From NCBI RefSeq assembly GCF_001623875.1, contig NZ_LWAE01000001.1, forward strand, positions 806,001 to 870,000: a stretch of DNA of 64,000 nt, in the 5' to 3' direction. The translations under genes and the position numbers were made by a program. Below are positions 1 to 9,282 of this stretch, one piece after another. This DNA is from Clostridium magnum DSM 2767 (GTDB taxonomy: Bacteria; Bacillota; Clostridia; Clostridiales; Clostridiaceae). The notes beneath the pieces were generated by a model that did no database searches, was not told the origin of the DNA, and worked only from the letters and a program-made list of their open reading frames with translations. How positions within the stretch are numbered: position 1 is the first letter of the stretch; each line of letters begins with the position of its first letter.

Positions 1-3000
1 CAGATAGTCCTTTTCCTAAGTAGTCATTGGCTTCTCCATGAAGAGTTAAAGTAAGACCTTTTACTGCAAAAGCGCCAAAACTTTGACCAGCAGAACCTCT
101 TAATCTTAATCTAATAGTATCTTCAGGTAAATACTCACTTCCATAGCGTTTTGCAATTTCGCCACTTAACATAGCACCTACAGTTCTATCTGTATTTCTA
201 ATGCTAAATTCACCCTCAACCTTAATTCCTTTTTCTAAAGCCGGTTGTGATATTTGAATTAAAGTTCTATCTATTATTTCATCTATTTTGTGCTCTTGTG
301 GAATAGTACGCTTTCCAACTATGCGAGAAGGAAGCTCTGGTTTATATAAAATTGGGGATAAGTTTAAATCTTTAATTTTGTCTTTAGAAGCTTTTTTAAC
401 CTCTAATACATCAACTCTTCCTATTAATTCATCTACCGTTCTGAATCCAAGCTGTGCCATTATTTCTCGTGCCTTTTCGGCAACAAAAGTTAGATAACTA
501 ATCAAGTGTTCAGGTTTTCCTTTAAACTTTTTACGAAGTTCAGGATCTTGAGTTGCAATTCCAGCAGGACACTTATTTAAGTTACATTGTCGGCACATTA
601 TACAACCAAGTGATATAAGTGCAGTAGTAGCAAATCCATACTCTTCTGCTCCAAGTAAAGCTGCAATGACAACGTCTCGTCCAGAGGTTAATTTTCCATC
701 TACCTGCACAGTAACTCTACTTCTTAGATTATTTAATAGTAGAGTTTGTTGAACTTCCGCAAGCCCTAATTCCCAAGGAAGGCCTACATATTTCATTGAA
801 CTAATAGGAGAAGCTCCTGTACCACCATCATGACCGCTAACCATAATTACATCCGCATGTCCCTTAGCTACACCTGCAGCAACAGTACCAATACCAACCT
901 CGGATACTAACTTTACTCCTATTCTTGCAGTTGGATTTACATTTTTTAAGTCAAATATAAGCTGAGCTAAATCCTCTATAGAGTATATGTCATGATGAGG
1001 AGGTGGAGATATTAAATCTATTCCAGGAATAGAATGACGAACTTTAGCAATCTCTTTTGTTACCTTGCTACCAGGTAAATGGCCACCTTCACCAGGCTTT
1101 GCACCTTGTGCCATTTTAATCTGAAGTTCGTTGCAGTTTACAAGATAATTAGTAGTTACTCCAAATCTTCCAGATGCAACTTGCTTAACTGCACTTTTAG
1201 GATTTTCTCTATTAAATCCTAATTGGTATCTACTAGGATCTTCGCCACCTTCACCAGAATTACTGGTAGCACCGATTTTATTCATGGCAACAGCTATTGT
1301 TTCGTGAGCTTCTTTGCTTAAGGAACCAAAAGACATACCGGAAATTGTGAAACGTCTTAAAATGTTTTCAGCAGGCTCTACTTCAGTTATTGGAATGCTT
1401 CTTCTGTTTTTAAATTCCAATAGGTCTCTTATGGTTACAAGTCTATCAGTTTGTTCAAGGGAATCGTCAGATGTAGTATTATTTACAGATAAATCCCTAA
1501 GTTTTTTTACAACAGTAGGTGGAAGTATATGATGTTCTTTATGGTTTAAATTAGAATCATTTTCATAGATTGAGCAATGCCTTTCTACAACTTCGCTTGC
1601 AATTCTATCAAGAGTAATTCCTGAGATTCTTGCAGGAGTATGAGGAAAGTATTGGTCTATTATATCTTCATGTATACCTACGCATTGGAATATTTGAGCC
1701 CCACTATAGCTTTGTAATGTGGAAATCCCCATTCTTGAAATAATCTTTAATAGGCCTGATGAAACAGCTTTACAGTAATTTTTAAATCCTTCTTCAACAG
1801 TTTCTATATTATTTAAATATCTTTTTTCTTCTATCATATTTAAAATAATATGATATACCATATACGGATTAACAGCTTTTGCTCCATAGCCTAATAATAA
1901 AGCCATGTGCATAACGTCTCTAGCATCGCCTGTTTCCACTATTAAATCAACTGAGGTTCTTAATTTTTTCTGTATAAGATGGTTATTTACGGCGCTTAAA
2001 GCTAGTAAGCTTGGAATTGGAGCATAATATAAATTCGTGTTTCTGTCACTTAATATTAAAATATTATGTCCTTTCATAACACTCTCTTCCGCACGTTTAC
2101 ACAAATATTCTAAAGCTTCTTTTAAGCCGTCTTTACGGTCAGTTTCAAAAATTATTGGGATTGTAATTGTTTTAAAGTATTCATCATCAAGATGTTTTAT
2201 GTCTTCTAGTTCTGAATTAGAAAGCATTGGATGGTGAAGTTCAATATACTTTTGATCTAATTCAGTTTCTATTTCATCAAGAACCTTACCGTGATTTCCA
2301 ATATATTGAGTTAAAGACATAATTGTTGCTTCTCTTATAGGATCAATAGGAGGATTTGTAACCTGAGCAAAAGTTTGTTTAAAATAGTCAAATAGAAGCT
2401 GAGGTTTATCAGATAATACCGCAAGAGGAATATCCAATCCCATAGACCCTATTGGTTCTTCGCCATTATTAGCCATATATGCAATTGTATTTTGGAGTTC
2501 TGATTTGTTATATCCAAACATTTCTTGTTTCAACAATAGAGTTTCTCTTCTCATTGTTTTTATTTCACAAGACTGTTGTATATCTTTAAGAGTTAACTTA
2601 TTTCTTTTAGTCCATTCTTTAAAAGGTTTTGTTTTAGATATTTTCATTTTAGTCTCGTCATCATAAATAACTCTTCCCTGTGAAGTATCAACTAAAAGTA
2701 ATTTTCCAGGTTCAACTAAGCCCTTTTCAATTACCATATCATTTTCCACATCTACTACACCAGTTTCTGATGCTAGAATAACTAAATTATCTTTTGTTAT
2801 CAAATAGCGAGCTGGTCTTAGTCCATTTCTATCTAATGTAACTCCAGCTTTAGTACCATCAGTAAAGGCAATAGTCGCAGGGCCATCCCATGGCTCCATT
2901 AGTCTAGCATGGTATTCATAGAAGGCTTTCTTATTTTCATCCATTGTTGAGTCCTTTTCCCATGCTTCAGGGATAAGCATCATCATTGTGTATTCCATTG

Positions 3001-3937
3001 AATGACCGTTTCGAACAAATAATTCAAATGCATTATCCAAGGATGAAGAATCGCTGCCGCCAGGTTCAACTACAGGTAAAATCTTTTTAAAATCTTCTCC
3101 TAAGCTTTTAGAGTACATAACTCCTTCCCTAGCGTTCATTTTATTGATGTTTCCACGAATAGTGTTAATTTCACCGTTATGTGCTATATATCTGAAAGGT
3201 TGAGCTAGTTTCCAGGATGGGAAAGTATTTGTGCTATATCTCTCATGTACAATTGCAATTGCAGTTTTGAAAGCTAGGTCCTGCAAATCTAAATAAAACT
3301 CATCCAGCATGTAGCCTAGAATTTGTCCTTTATATACTATTGTACTATCTGACAAGCTGCAAATATAAAAGTCATCTATATTTGCTTTTTTAGAATTTCG
3401 AATTAAGCTTTGGACTTGTTTTCTTACTATCAATAATTTTTGTCTAAACTCATCCTGTGGTTGACCATTTCTGTCAACAAATACTTGCATTATTACTGGT
3501 TGAGTAGCTCTAGCTGATTCACCACAAGCTTTTTCACTTATAGGAACTTCTCTCCAGCCTAATAATTTTTGATTTTCTTGCCTTAATATTTTTTCAAATA
3601 TGCCTTCACAGAAAAGTCTTGTATTAGGCTCCTTAGGTAAAAACACCATTCCCACAGCATAATCTCCGGGATCTGGTAATTGTATTTCAAGTTTTTGCGT
3701 TTCTCTTTTAAAAAATTCATGTGGTATTTGAAGCATAATACCAGAACCGTCACCAGTGGTAGGATCAGCTCCCACAGCACCTCTATGTTTTAGGTTTTTT
3801 AATATTTGCAGACCTTGTCTTAGTATGGAATTTGATTTTAATCCATCTATATGACATATAAATCCAACACCACAGCTATCCTTTTCCATATTAGGATTGT
3901 ACAATCCTTGTTGATCTGGAAAGTTATTTTGACCCAT
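1..3937 (-). CDS. gltB: Glutamate synthase large subunit, 3' end cut by window edge
   Basis: Glutamate synthase (GOGAT) makes two glutamates from glutamine and 2-oxoglutarate in the cytoplasm. About 1312 codons are visible; the rest of the C-terminus lies left of base 1. The start at 3937 follows AAAGGAGCTGA. A short propeptide precedes Cys22 (context KDSCGVGFICH), the expected N-terminal nucleophile of the class II glutamine amidotransferase domain. Near bases 560-615 the minus strand encodes MCRQCNLNKCPAG, the 3Fe-4S cysteine cluster, and the part nearest base 1 encodes GSAGQSFGAF, typical of the C-terminal beta-helix domain. The small subunit gltD would be expected downstream, outside the window. 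A strong promoter overlapped by a dyad lies upstream. The frame looks intact in the parts I translated. Confidence 0.96.
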   Translation of the reverse strand, partial: MGQNNFPDQQGLYNPNMEKDSCGVGFICHIDGLKSNSILRQGLQILKNLKHRGAVGADPTTGDGSGIMLQIPHEFFKRETQKLEIQLPDPGDYAVGMVFLPKEPNTRLFCEGIFEKILRQENQKLLGWREVPISEKACGESARATQPVIMQVFVDRNGQPQDEFRQKLLIVRKQVQSLIRNSKKANIDDFYICSLSDSTIVYKGQILGYMLDEFYLDLQDLAFKTAIAIVHERYSTNTFPSWKLAQPFRYIAHNGEINTIRGNINKMNAREGVMYSKSLGEDFKKILPVVEPGGSDSSSLDNAFELFVRNGHSMEYTMMMLIPEAWEKDSTMDENKKAFYEYHARLMEPWDGPATIAFTDGTKAGVTLDRNGLRPARYLITKDNLVILASETGVVDVENDMVIEKGLVEPGKLLLVDTSQGRVIYDDETKMKISKTKPFKEWTKRNKLTLKDIQQSCEIKTMRRETLLLKQEMFGYNKSELQNTIAYMANNGEEPIGSMGLDIPLAVLSDKPQLLFDYFKQTFAQVTNPPIDPIREATIMSLTQYIGNHGKVLDEIETELDQKYIELHHPMLSNSELEDIKHLDDEYFKTITIPIIFETDRKDGLKEALEYLCKRAEESVMKGHNILILSDRNTNLYYAPIPSLLALSAVNNHLIQKKLRTSVDLIVETGDARDVMHMALLLGYGAKAVNPYMVYHIILNMIEEKRYLNNIETVEEGFKNYCKAVSSGLLKIISRMGISTLQSYSGAQIFQCVGIHEDIIDQYFPHTPARISGITLDRIASEVVERHCSIYENDSNLNHKEHHILPPTVVKKLRDLSVNNTTSDDSLEQTDRLVTIRDLLEFKNRRSIPITEVEPAENILRRFTISGMSFGSLSKEAHETIAVAMNKIGATSNSGEGGEDPSRYQLGFNRENPKSAVKQVASGRFGVTTNYLVNCNELQIKMAQGAKPGEGGHLPGSKVTKEIAKVRHSIPGIDLISPPPHHDIYSIEDLAQLIFDLKNVNPTARIGVKLVSEVGIGTVAAGVAKGHADVIMVSGHDGGTGASPISSMKYVGLPWELGLAEVQQTLLLNNLRSRVTVQVDGKLTSGRDVVIAALLGAEEYGFATTALISLGCIMCRQCNLNKCPAGIATQDPELRKKFKGKPEHLISYLTFVAEKAREIMAQLGFRTVDELIGRVDVLEVKKASKDKIKDLNLSPILYKPELPSRIVGKRTIPQEHKIDEIIDRTLIQISQPALEKGIKVEGEFSIRNTDRTVGAMLSGEIAKRYGSEYLPEDTIRLRLRGSAGQSFGAFAVKGLTLTLHGEANDYLGKGLS

Positions 3938-4032
3938 AATAAAATCAGCTCCTTTAACAAACGTTGAATTGTAAATATCTGTACACAAATGAAATGTGCT
4001 ATTTTTGCAAAATCAATTTTCAGATTTTATAA

Positions 4033-4072
4033 ATGTATGCAACATTGTAGCATACATATGCTGATATTGCAA
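4033..4072 (-). promoter_or_regulatory. gltB promoter with overlapping dyad
   Basis: On the minus strand TTGCAA (4067-4072) and TACAAT (4044-4049) are separated by 17 bases, a good sigma-A promoter pointing at gltB. A perfect 8-base inverted repeat, ATGTATGC and GCATACAT (4033-4040 and 4050-4057), straddles the -10 box, a position suited to a repressor operator. The regulator is unknown; the adjacent Rrf2 gene is one candidate. Confidence 0.65.
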
Positions 4073-4220
4073 TTACTATATAGCACTATGAGATTAATTT
4101 TATAAGGTATTATATAGTGTTGGGTTTAAAATATTAAGTAAGACATTGTGATATATATAACAATACTTAAAAAAATAAGGCCAAGGTTTTCTGTCTCTTA
4201 TTTTAATTTGTCTAGTAAAA

Positions 4221-4266
4221 AGAGAAGCTTAAAATCTTCTATTCAGAATTTTAAGCTTCTCTTTTT
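4221..4266. terminator. Bidirectional terminator between the Rrf2 gene and gltB
   Basis: A 15-bp perfect stem (AGAGAAGCTTAAAAT and its complement) with an 11-base loop is followed by T-runs on both strands. On the minus strand it would end the Rrf2 transcript ahead of the gltB promoter. The 371-base gap between the two genes otherwise holds only the gltB promoter region. Confidence 0.8.
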
Positions 4267-4308
4267 TATTATTGAAATTTTTGAGGATAACTCATAAAAT
4301 CTATCATT

Positions 4309-4725
4309 TTATGAGATTTTGCCATCCAATATATCTTTAAAATTTATGCTTTCCAGCTCGGTAATTAACTTATGTTGAACTGTTTCTAAAGCACAGTGAA
4401 CACCACATAGGGATGATCTCTTTAAATTACAATGATTAGGGTCATAAAGACATCGGTTTAGATGAATAGGACCGTCAATAGACTCTAACACTGATTTTAA
4501 GGTTATGTTCTCAGGAGTCTGATTAAGGGCATATCCACCGTTGACACCTCTATAGGATTTTATAATGTCCGATTGAGTAAGTTTTCTTAGAAGTTTGAGA
4601 AGAAATCTTAGGGGTATGTTTTCGTCTTGGGATATAGTTTTAGCTTCAACCCTTTTTCCATATCCCAGTCTAGATAAGTAAAATACAACTCTAAATCCAT
4701 AATCTGCTTCTTGTGTAATTCTCAT
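4309..4725 (-). CDS. Rrf2 family transcriptional regulator with four cysteines
   Basis: This 138-residue protein starts MRITQEADYG and has the Rrf2 winged helix-turn-helix in its first 80 residues (wing region SYRGVNGGYAL). Cys92, Cys99, Cys107 and Cys111 form a C-terminal cluster like the Fe-S ligands of IscR and NsrR, so iron-sulfur or redox sensing is likely, though the spacing is not a textbook IscR pattern. It has its own sigma-A promoter and a terminator on both sides, so it is probably monocistronic. Its position next to gltB, itself an iron-sulfur enzyme, makes gltB a possible but unproven target. Confidence 0.9.
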   Translation of the reverse strand: MRITQEADYGFRVVFYLSRLGYGKRVEAKTISQDENIPLRFLLKLLRKLTQSDIIKSYRGVNGGYALNQTPENITLKSVLESIDGPIHLNRCLYDPNHCNLKRSSLCGVHCALETVQHKLITELESINFKDILDGKIS

Positions 4726-4769
4726 GAATACCTCTCCAATACAAAAGTGTACTTAATTGGTGTGATTAA

Positions 4770-4798
4770 AATATACTACCAAAAAGTTTCCGTGTCAA
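4770..4798 (-). promoter_or_regulatory. Sigma-A promoter of the Rrf2 gene
   Basis: Minus-strand TTGACA (4793-4798) and TATATT (4770-4775) are separated by 17 bases and lie about 45 bases upstream of the start codon. A CCAAT...ATTGG dyad just downstream of the -10 could be an autoregulatory site (inference). Confidence 0.65.
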
Positions 4799-4826
4799 GA
4801 GAAGTATATAATGGTTTTTAATTAAT

Positions 4827-5744
4827 CTATGGCAACTTATCTAGACTTTGAAGTTCATACCCTTTACTTTTCCACTCTTTAATTACTCCATCTAATATTT
4901 CAGTATTAGTTTTTGATACTGCATGAAGTAGAACAATGGCTCCATTATGGGATCTTTCCATTATGATTTTTCTACCATAGTCTTCTGAAGGTTGTTTTTT
5001 AGGATCCCAATCACTATAAGCAAAGCTCCAAAAGATAGTTTTATAACCTAGTTTTTGTGTGTAATATAAAGAAAGCTCACTATATTTTCCCATAGGTGGC
5101 CTAAAATACTTGGGCATCTTTTGACCAGTAACATCTTCATAGGCCTTTTCTAGCACAAGAAACTCATTTTCAAATTTAGAAGAATCCTTAGCTGCAACCT
5201 CTGCCATAGATGGATGATTTGTAGTGTGGTTGCACACTAAATGACCTTCGGCAACCATTCGTTTTATTAAATCTTTATTAGTATTTACATAGGGTGTTGT
5301 GACAAAAAAAGCAGCTGGTACATTATTAGCTTTTAGAATATCTAATATTTTGGAGGTATATCCATTCTCATAGCCTTCATCAAAGGTAAGATACATAACC
5401 TTTTTTGAGGTATCACCTAGATAATAAGCTGAATATTTATTTATTAGATTAAGTATATCTTGTGGTTCTTCAGCAGGTGTACCATCTTTTTTAGGTTTAA
5501 AAAACCAGTTTTTTTCTGATCTGTTTAATCTAGAACTATCTAAGCTTTTTATATCTATATCTGTATTTGACTGATCTTTTTTGTCAGTATCTTTATTAGA
5601 GTCATTTGAATCACTAGGATATTGGACTAAGTTATTTGAAGCTGTAGTGTTAGGCATATTGTCATTTATAATACCAGCTTTATTGCTACAAGAACAAAAA
5701 GTTGTTACTACTAATAAACATATACTTATTATTCTTTTATACAT
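4827..5744 (-). CDS. pdaA: PdaA-like polysaccharide deacetylase lipoprotein
   Basis: The protein is a NodB-type polysaccharide deacetylase of about 305 residues. The ATG at 5744 is chosen because GGTAGGTGAT lies just upstream; a TTG six codons earlier would put that ribosome site inside the gene. The N-terminus MYKRIISICLLVVTTFCSC is a lipoprotein signal with a Cys after the hydrophobic stretch, and a Ser/Asp/Asn-rich linker follows. The catalytic domain has YLTFDEGYENGYT (metal-binding Asp region), the HTTNHPSM histidine motif and RPPMGKYS. The LTFDEGYENGYT form is typical of PdaA, which removes acetyl groups from muramic acid for muramic-delta-lactam formation in spore cortex. It is divergently oriented from the CamA-like gene. 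Function as PdaA is by family resemblance only. Confidence 0.85.
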   Translation of the reverse strand: MYKRIISICLLVVTTFCSCSNKAGIINDNMPNTTASNNLVQYPSDSNDSNKDTDKKDQSNTDIDIKSLDSSRLNRSEKNWFFKPKKDGTPAEEPQDILNLINKYSAYYLGDTSKKVMYLTFDEGYENGYTSKILDILKANNVPAAFFVTTPYVNTNKDLIKRMVAEGHLVCNHTTNHPSMAEVAAKDSSKFENEFLVLEKAYEDVTGQKMPKYFRPPMGKYSELSLYYTQKLGYKTIFWSFAYSDWDPKKQPSEDYGRKIIMERSHNGAIVLLHAVSKTNTEILDGVIKEWKSKGYELQSLDKLP

Positions 5745-5834
5745 TAAAATATCACCTACCAAACTAATTATATGATATACTTTATGATGTACTTAATTTG
5801 ATGGTTTATACTTAGTTAAAATGAGGATAAAAAG

Positions 5835-7601
5835 ATGCATGAAAGTTTTGTAAAGAAAATAAAGGAACTCTATGATTTAATTCTACAGCCAGTAGATAAC
5901 ATGTATAAGATCATAACTATAAATAATTATAAGACTATGTTAAATATTAAGGTTAAAAATAAGTTGTCAGAGGAATATTTTAGGTTTAATGGGCTAAATA
6001 AAGAAAAAGGAATAGTATATACTCCAGAGGAGATTTCTTTATTTATTATAAAAGAAGCTTTAAAACCACAAGATATAATAAATAATCCTAACATAAAAGT
6101 TCTGGATCCAGCGTGTGGATGTGGAAATTTAATAATTCCATGCTTTGAGTATCTTAAAGAAATTTTTAGTGAAAATCTAAATTTAATAAATGAAAAAAAC
6201 TGTATAAATTTAAAAGAAGAAGATATAACAAAACACATAATAGACAATAATTTGTATGGCTTTGATATAGATGAAGATGCTTTAACAGTGTTGCTATTGG
6301 ATCTGTTCACTATAAGTGGATATATAAATACGCAAAACTTTAAAAAGAAAGATTTTTTATTGGATAGTATAGATATGAATTTTAATGTTATCATAGGAAA
6401 TCCACCTTATGTTGGGCATAAATCAGTAGATAAAGAGTATTCAAAGCTTCTCAAAGAAAACTACAAAGGTATTTATAAAGATAAGGGAGATATATCTTAT
6501 TGCTTCTTCAAAAGTGCATTAGAAAAACTAGAGTATAAGGGGAAGCTTTCTTTTATTACATCTAGATATTTTATAGAATCGCCGAGCGGAGAAGAATTGA
6601 GAAAAATATTATTAGAAAAAACCAAATTATATAAAATAGTAGATTTCTATGGTATTAGACCTTTTAAGAATGTTGGTGTAGATCCTGCAATAATATTTTT
6701 GATTAATGAAGAAATACCTAAAAATCAAATTGATAATGTAGAAATAGAAGTGATAAAGCCTATGACCAGTACAGGTAAAAATAAAAAGGATTTTTATGAA
6801 GCATTATTTATAAATGAGGACAACAATTATAAAAAGTTTTATGTATTAAGTAAAAATCTAGATAATAAGGGCTGGATATTAGTAGACGAAAAACAGAGGA
6901 ATATAATAAAAAAAATAGAAGAGAAAAGTCCTTTCCTTCTGGAAGATATTTGTGATAGTTATCAGGGTATAATAACTGGGTGTGATAAGGCTTTTGTTGT
7001 AGATTACAGTACAATAATTCAAGAGAATATAGAGAGGGATATAATAAAGCCGTGGATAAAAAGCAGCTATATATATAAAGGTCAGGTTTTAGGTGAAAGC
7101 AAGTTCGTAATATATTCTGATTTAATAGATAATGAACAAAAATATCCTAATGCTATAAATTATATAATAAACTACAGGGAAAAACTAATGAATAGAAGAG
7201 AATGTAAAAAAGGTCTAAGAAAATGGTATGAACTTCAATGGGGCAGAAATGGGGGAATATTTGAAAAAGAAAAAATAATTTTTCCTTACAAATCTAGTAC
7301 AAATAGATTTGCATTAGATAAAGGAAGCTATTTTAGTGCAGATGTATATTCATTGGTATTAAAAGAACATACTGTATTTTCCTATGATTACCTACTTTAT
7401 TTATTAAATAGTAAACTATATGAGTTTTATTTTAAAACCTTTGGAAAAAAGTTAGGTGAAAATTTATTTGAATACTATCCCAACAAGCTTATGAAATTGT
7501 CAATACCATATATTGCAGATTATAATAGTCAAATGGATGAATCCTATCTATATAAGTTTTTTGAATTAAGTAAGGATGAAATTAATATTGTGGAGGGTTA
7601 A
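5835..7601 (+). CDS. camA: Orphan adenine-N6 DNA methyltransferase, CamA-like
   Basis: A 588-residue class I SAM-dependent DNA methyltransferase. Motif I is VLDPACGCGN (residues 89-98) and the catalytic motif IV is NPPY (189-192). The C-terminal half has QGIITGCDKAF, RRECKKGLRKWYELQWGR and PYKSSTNRFALD, a TaqI/Eco57I-type specificity region. From memory these blocks match CamA of Clostridioides difficile, a solitary methyltransferase of CAAAAA sites that influences sporulation, and the length is close to the 577 residues recalled for CamA. No restriction nuclease, specificity subunit or resolvase lies beside it; the neighbours are pdaA, speE and the spoIIA operon. GAGGATAAAAAG precedes the ATG. 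Methyltransferase activity is near certain; the same target site is inference. Confidence 0.85.
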   Translation: MHESFVKKIKELYDLILQPVDNMYKIITINNYKTMLNIKVKNKLSEEYFRFNGLNKEKGIVYTPEEISLFIIKEALKPQDIINNPNIKVLDPACGCGNLIIPCFEYLKEIFSENLNLINEKNCINLKEEDITKHIIDNNLYGFDIDEDALTVLLLDLFTISGYINTQNFKKKDFLLDSIDMNFNVIIGNPPYVGHKSVDKEYSKLLKENYKGIYKDKGDISYCFFKSALEKLEYKGKLSFITSRYFIESPSGEELRKILLEKTKLYKIVDFYGIRPFKNVGVDPAIIFLINEEIPKNQIDNVEIEVIKPMTSTGKNKKDFYEALFINEDNNYKKFYVLSKNLDNKGWILVDEKQRNIIKKIEEKSPFLLEDICDSYQGIITGCDKAFVVDYSTIIQENIERDIIKPWIKSSYIYKGQVLGESKFVIYSDLIDNEQKYPNAINYIINYREKLMNRRECKKGLRKWYELQWGRNGGIFEKEKIIFPYKSSTNRFALDKGSYFSADVYSLVLKEHTVFSYDYLLYLLNSKLYEFYFKTFGKKLGENLFEYYPNKLMKLSIPYIADYNSQMDESYLYKFFELSKDEINIVEG

Positions 7602-7620
7602 GAACTAGTCTTAACTCCTC
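7593..7620. terminator. Possible convergent terminator hairpin
   Basis: GAGGGTTAAGA and TCTTAACTCCTC form a stem of about 11 bp with one mismatch between the camA-like gene and speE. There is no T-run on either side, so intrinsic termination would be weak. Confidence 0.3.
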
Positions 7621-7626
7621 ATGTAA

Positions 7627-8454
7627 TTATCTTATAATATCTTCTACAAACTTTGGAAGTACAAAGCAAGCTTTATGAAGTTCTTTAGTATAATATTTGG
7701 TAGCTATATCTATAGTATTTGATAAATCTACTGCCTTTGGATCATGCTTCTTAGAACCTACTGTAAAACTCCAGAATCCGCTAGGGTATGTAGGAATAGC
7801 TGCCATAAATAATCTTGTCACAGGAAAAACAGCGTTAGCATCATCATAAACACGCTTAACCACGTCCGGTAAATAGAATGGTGTTTCTGTTTGAGCTATA
7901 AAGATTCCATCTTCAGTTAAACATTCATATATTTCCTTATAGAAGCTTCCGCCAAATAAACCTTCAGCTGCTCCGAATGGATCTGTAGAATCTACTATAA
8001 TAACATCAAATTCATTTTTGTGCTCGTGAACATACTTTATTCCGTCACCTATGAATACCTCACATCTTGGATCTTCTAATGCACAACTTATTTCAGGTAG
8101 AAACTTCTTACATTCAGTAACAACATCTCCGTCTATTTCACATAATACAGCTTTTTCTACTGATGGATGTTTAAGAACTTCTCTTATAGCACCACCATCG
8201 CCTCCACCAACTACAAGTACTTTTTTTGGATTTGGATGTGTAAATAGAGGAATATGAGAAATCATCTCATGGTAAACATGTTCATCTCTTACTGTTGTTT
8301 GTATTATACCATCCAAAACCAACATTCTTCCAAATTCATATGTATCAACTATAGCAAGATCTTGAAATTCTGTTTTTTTTGTAACAAGAGTTTCTTTTAT
8401 TTTGTATGTCATAGCAGCATCTGCTATTTGGCCTTCTTTTAACCACATATCCAT
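7627..8454 (-). CDS. speE: Spermidine synthase
   Basis: A 275-residue polyamine aminopropyltransferase that transfers the aminopropyl group of decarboxylated SAM to putrescine. [19 protein letters not shown] is the SAM-binding glycine motif, and [13 protein letters not shown] holds the catalytic Asp of the gate-keeping loop. Length and motif order are normal for bacterial SpeE. The start is fixed by AGGAGGT seven bases upstream. No speA or speD lies beside it in this window. It is convergent with the methyltransferase gene and divergent from the spoIIA operon. Confidence 0.96.
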   Translation of the reverse strand: MDMWLKEGQIADAAMTYKIKETLVTKKTEFQDLAIVDTYEFGRMLVLDGIIQTTVRDEHVYHEMISHIPLFTHPNPKKVLVVGGGDGGAIREVLKHPSVEKAVLCEIDGDVVTECKKFLPEISCALEDPRCEVFIGDGIKYVHEHKNEFDVIIVDSTDPFGAAEGLFGGSFYKEIYECLTEDGIFIAQTETPFYLPDVVKRVYDDANAVFPVTRLFMAAIPTYPSGFWSFTVGSKKHDPKAVDLSNTIDIATKYYTKELHKACFVLPKFVEDIIR

Positions 8455-8743
8455 AATAAATACCTCCTAATTAAAACTTTTAATACGCTGTGTTTTTATC
8501 AAGCAAATAATATTATAACAATGATTTAATTAATTGACAATGAATAGTAGAATTTCTAGGAAAGTATTATAGATATATGTTTTTCCTTATTATTATGTAT
8601 AAAAAAATATAAAATGGTAAAAATATATGATAAAAATGTTAAATAACTTGCAGGAAAATAATTCCATGTATATAATAATAGATAAGTATAATATTTTATG
8701 TTTATATTTTGAAAATTATACATAATAATCAAAAGAAGGGGGG

Positions 8744-8930
8744 TAAGAGTGTCTGGCTCGGACTATGCAGATGGATCTGCATATACTGTAAATTGATATT
8801 CTAATTCAATTGCAGTCATGTTACGATGTACCACAAATTGTAGCATGGTAAATTAAAGTTAAAGCAAAAGGCTTTAGCGCTAAAACTATTATGGCAATAT
8901 TTTTATATAGTTTTAGTAGAGCGCGGATAG
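8744..8930 (+). promoter_or_regulatory. Structured leader upstream of spoIIAA
   Basis: The 477 bases between speE and spoIIAA contain AT-rich promoter-like DNA (8455-8740) and then about 190 bases able to form successive hairpins: ATGCAGAT/ATCTGCAT near 8766-8783, a CTGtAAATTGA/TCAATTGCAG arm pair near 8789-8815, and a final stem in which GCGCTAAAACTAT pairs with ATAGTTTT...AGCGC and ends directly before the spoIIAA start. There is no strong ribosome site before that ATG. The 3' end (TAGAGCGCGGATAGT) faintly resembles the 3' end of the dispersed repeat family. A regulatory 5' UTR is inference. Confidence 0.4.
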
Positions 8931-8931
8931 T

Positions 8932-9267
8932 ATGTACTTAGAATTTGAAAGCAAAGATGATAAATTAATAGCTTACATGGTTGGAGAATTAGATCACCAT
9001 AGTGCAGAAGAAGTAAGAAATAAAATTGATGATAGGTTGGATAGGGATAGCATAGTTAAATTAATAATGGATTTTTCAGGTGTAACTTTTATGGATAGCT
9101 CTGGCATAGGAGTAGTAATTGGCAGATATAAAAAATTAAACTTGAAGAAGGGATCTATATGTATTACAAAGGCTAGAGATTCTGTAAAAAGAGTTTTTGA
9201 ACTATCTGGTATGTTTAAAATAATTAAGCTTTATGACAGTATTGATGAAGCAGTTGAGAATATTTAG
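8932..9267 (+). CDS. spoIIAA: Anti-sigma F factor antagonist SpoIIAA
   Basis: A 111-residue STAS-domain protein. The motif MDSSGIG places the phosphorylatable serine at Ser56, equivalent to Ser58 of B. subtilis SpoIIAA. In its unphosphorylated state it binds SpoIIAB and frees sigma F in the forespore; SpoIIAB kinase activity reverses this. GELDHHSAEEVR near the N-terminus is typical. It is the first gene of spoIIAA-spoIIAB-sigF, with 15 bases to the next gene. The ATG at 8932 has only a weak ribosome site (GCGGATAGT), so translation may depend on the leader structure. Confidence 0.97.
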   Translation: MYLEFESKDDKLIAYMVGELDHHSAEEVRNKIDDRLDRDSIVKLIMDFSGVTFMDSSGIGVVIGRYKKLNLKKGSICITKARDSVKRVFELSGMFKIIKLYDSIDEAVENI

Positions 9268-9282
9268 TGGGGGGATTTAGAA

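Noticed and set aside
5927..6394. Long minus-strand reading frame inside the methyltransferase gene
   Set aside because: It is a shadow of the AT-rich forward gene, has no ribosome site and no family resemblance.
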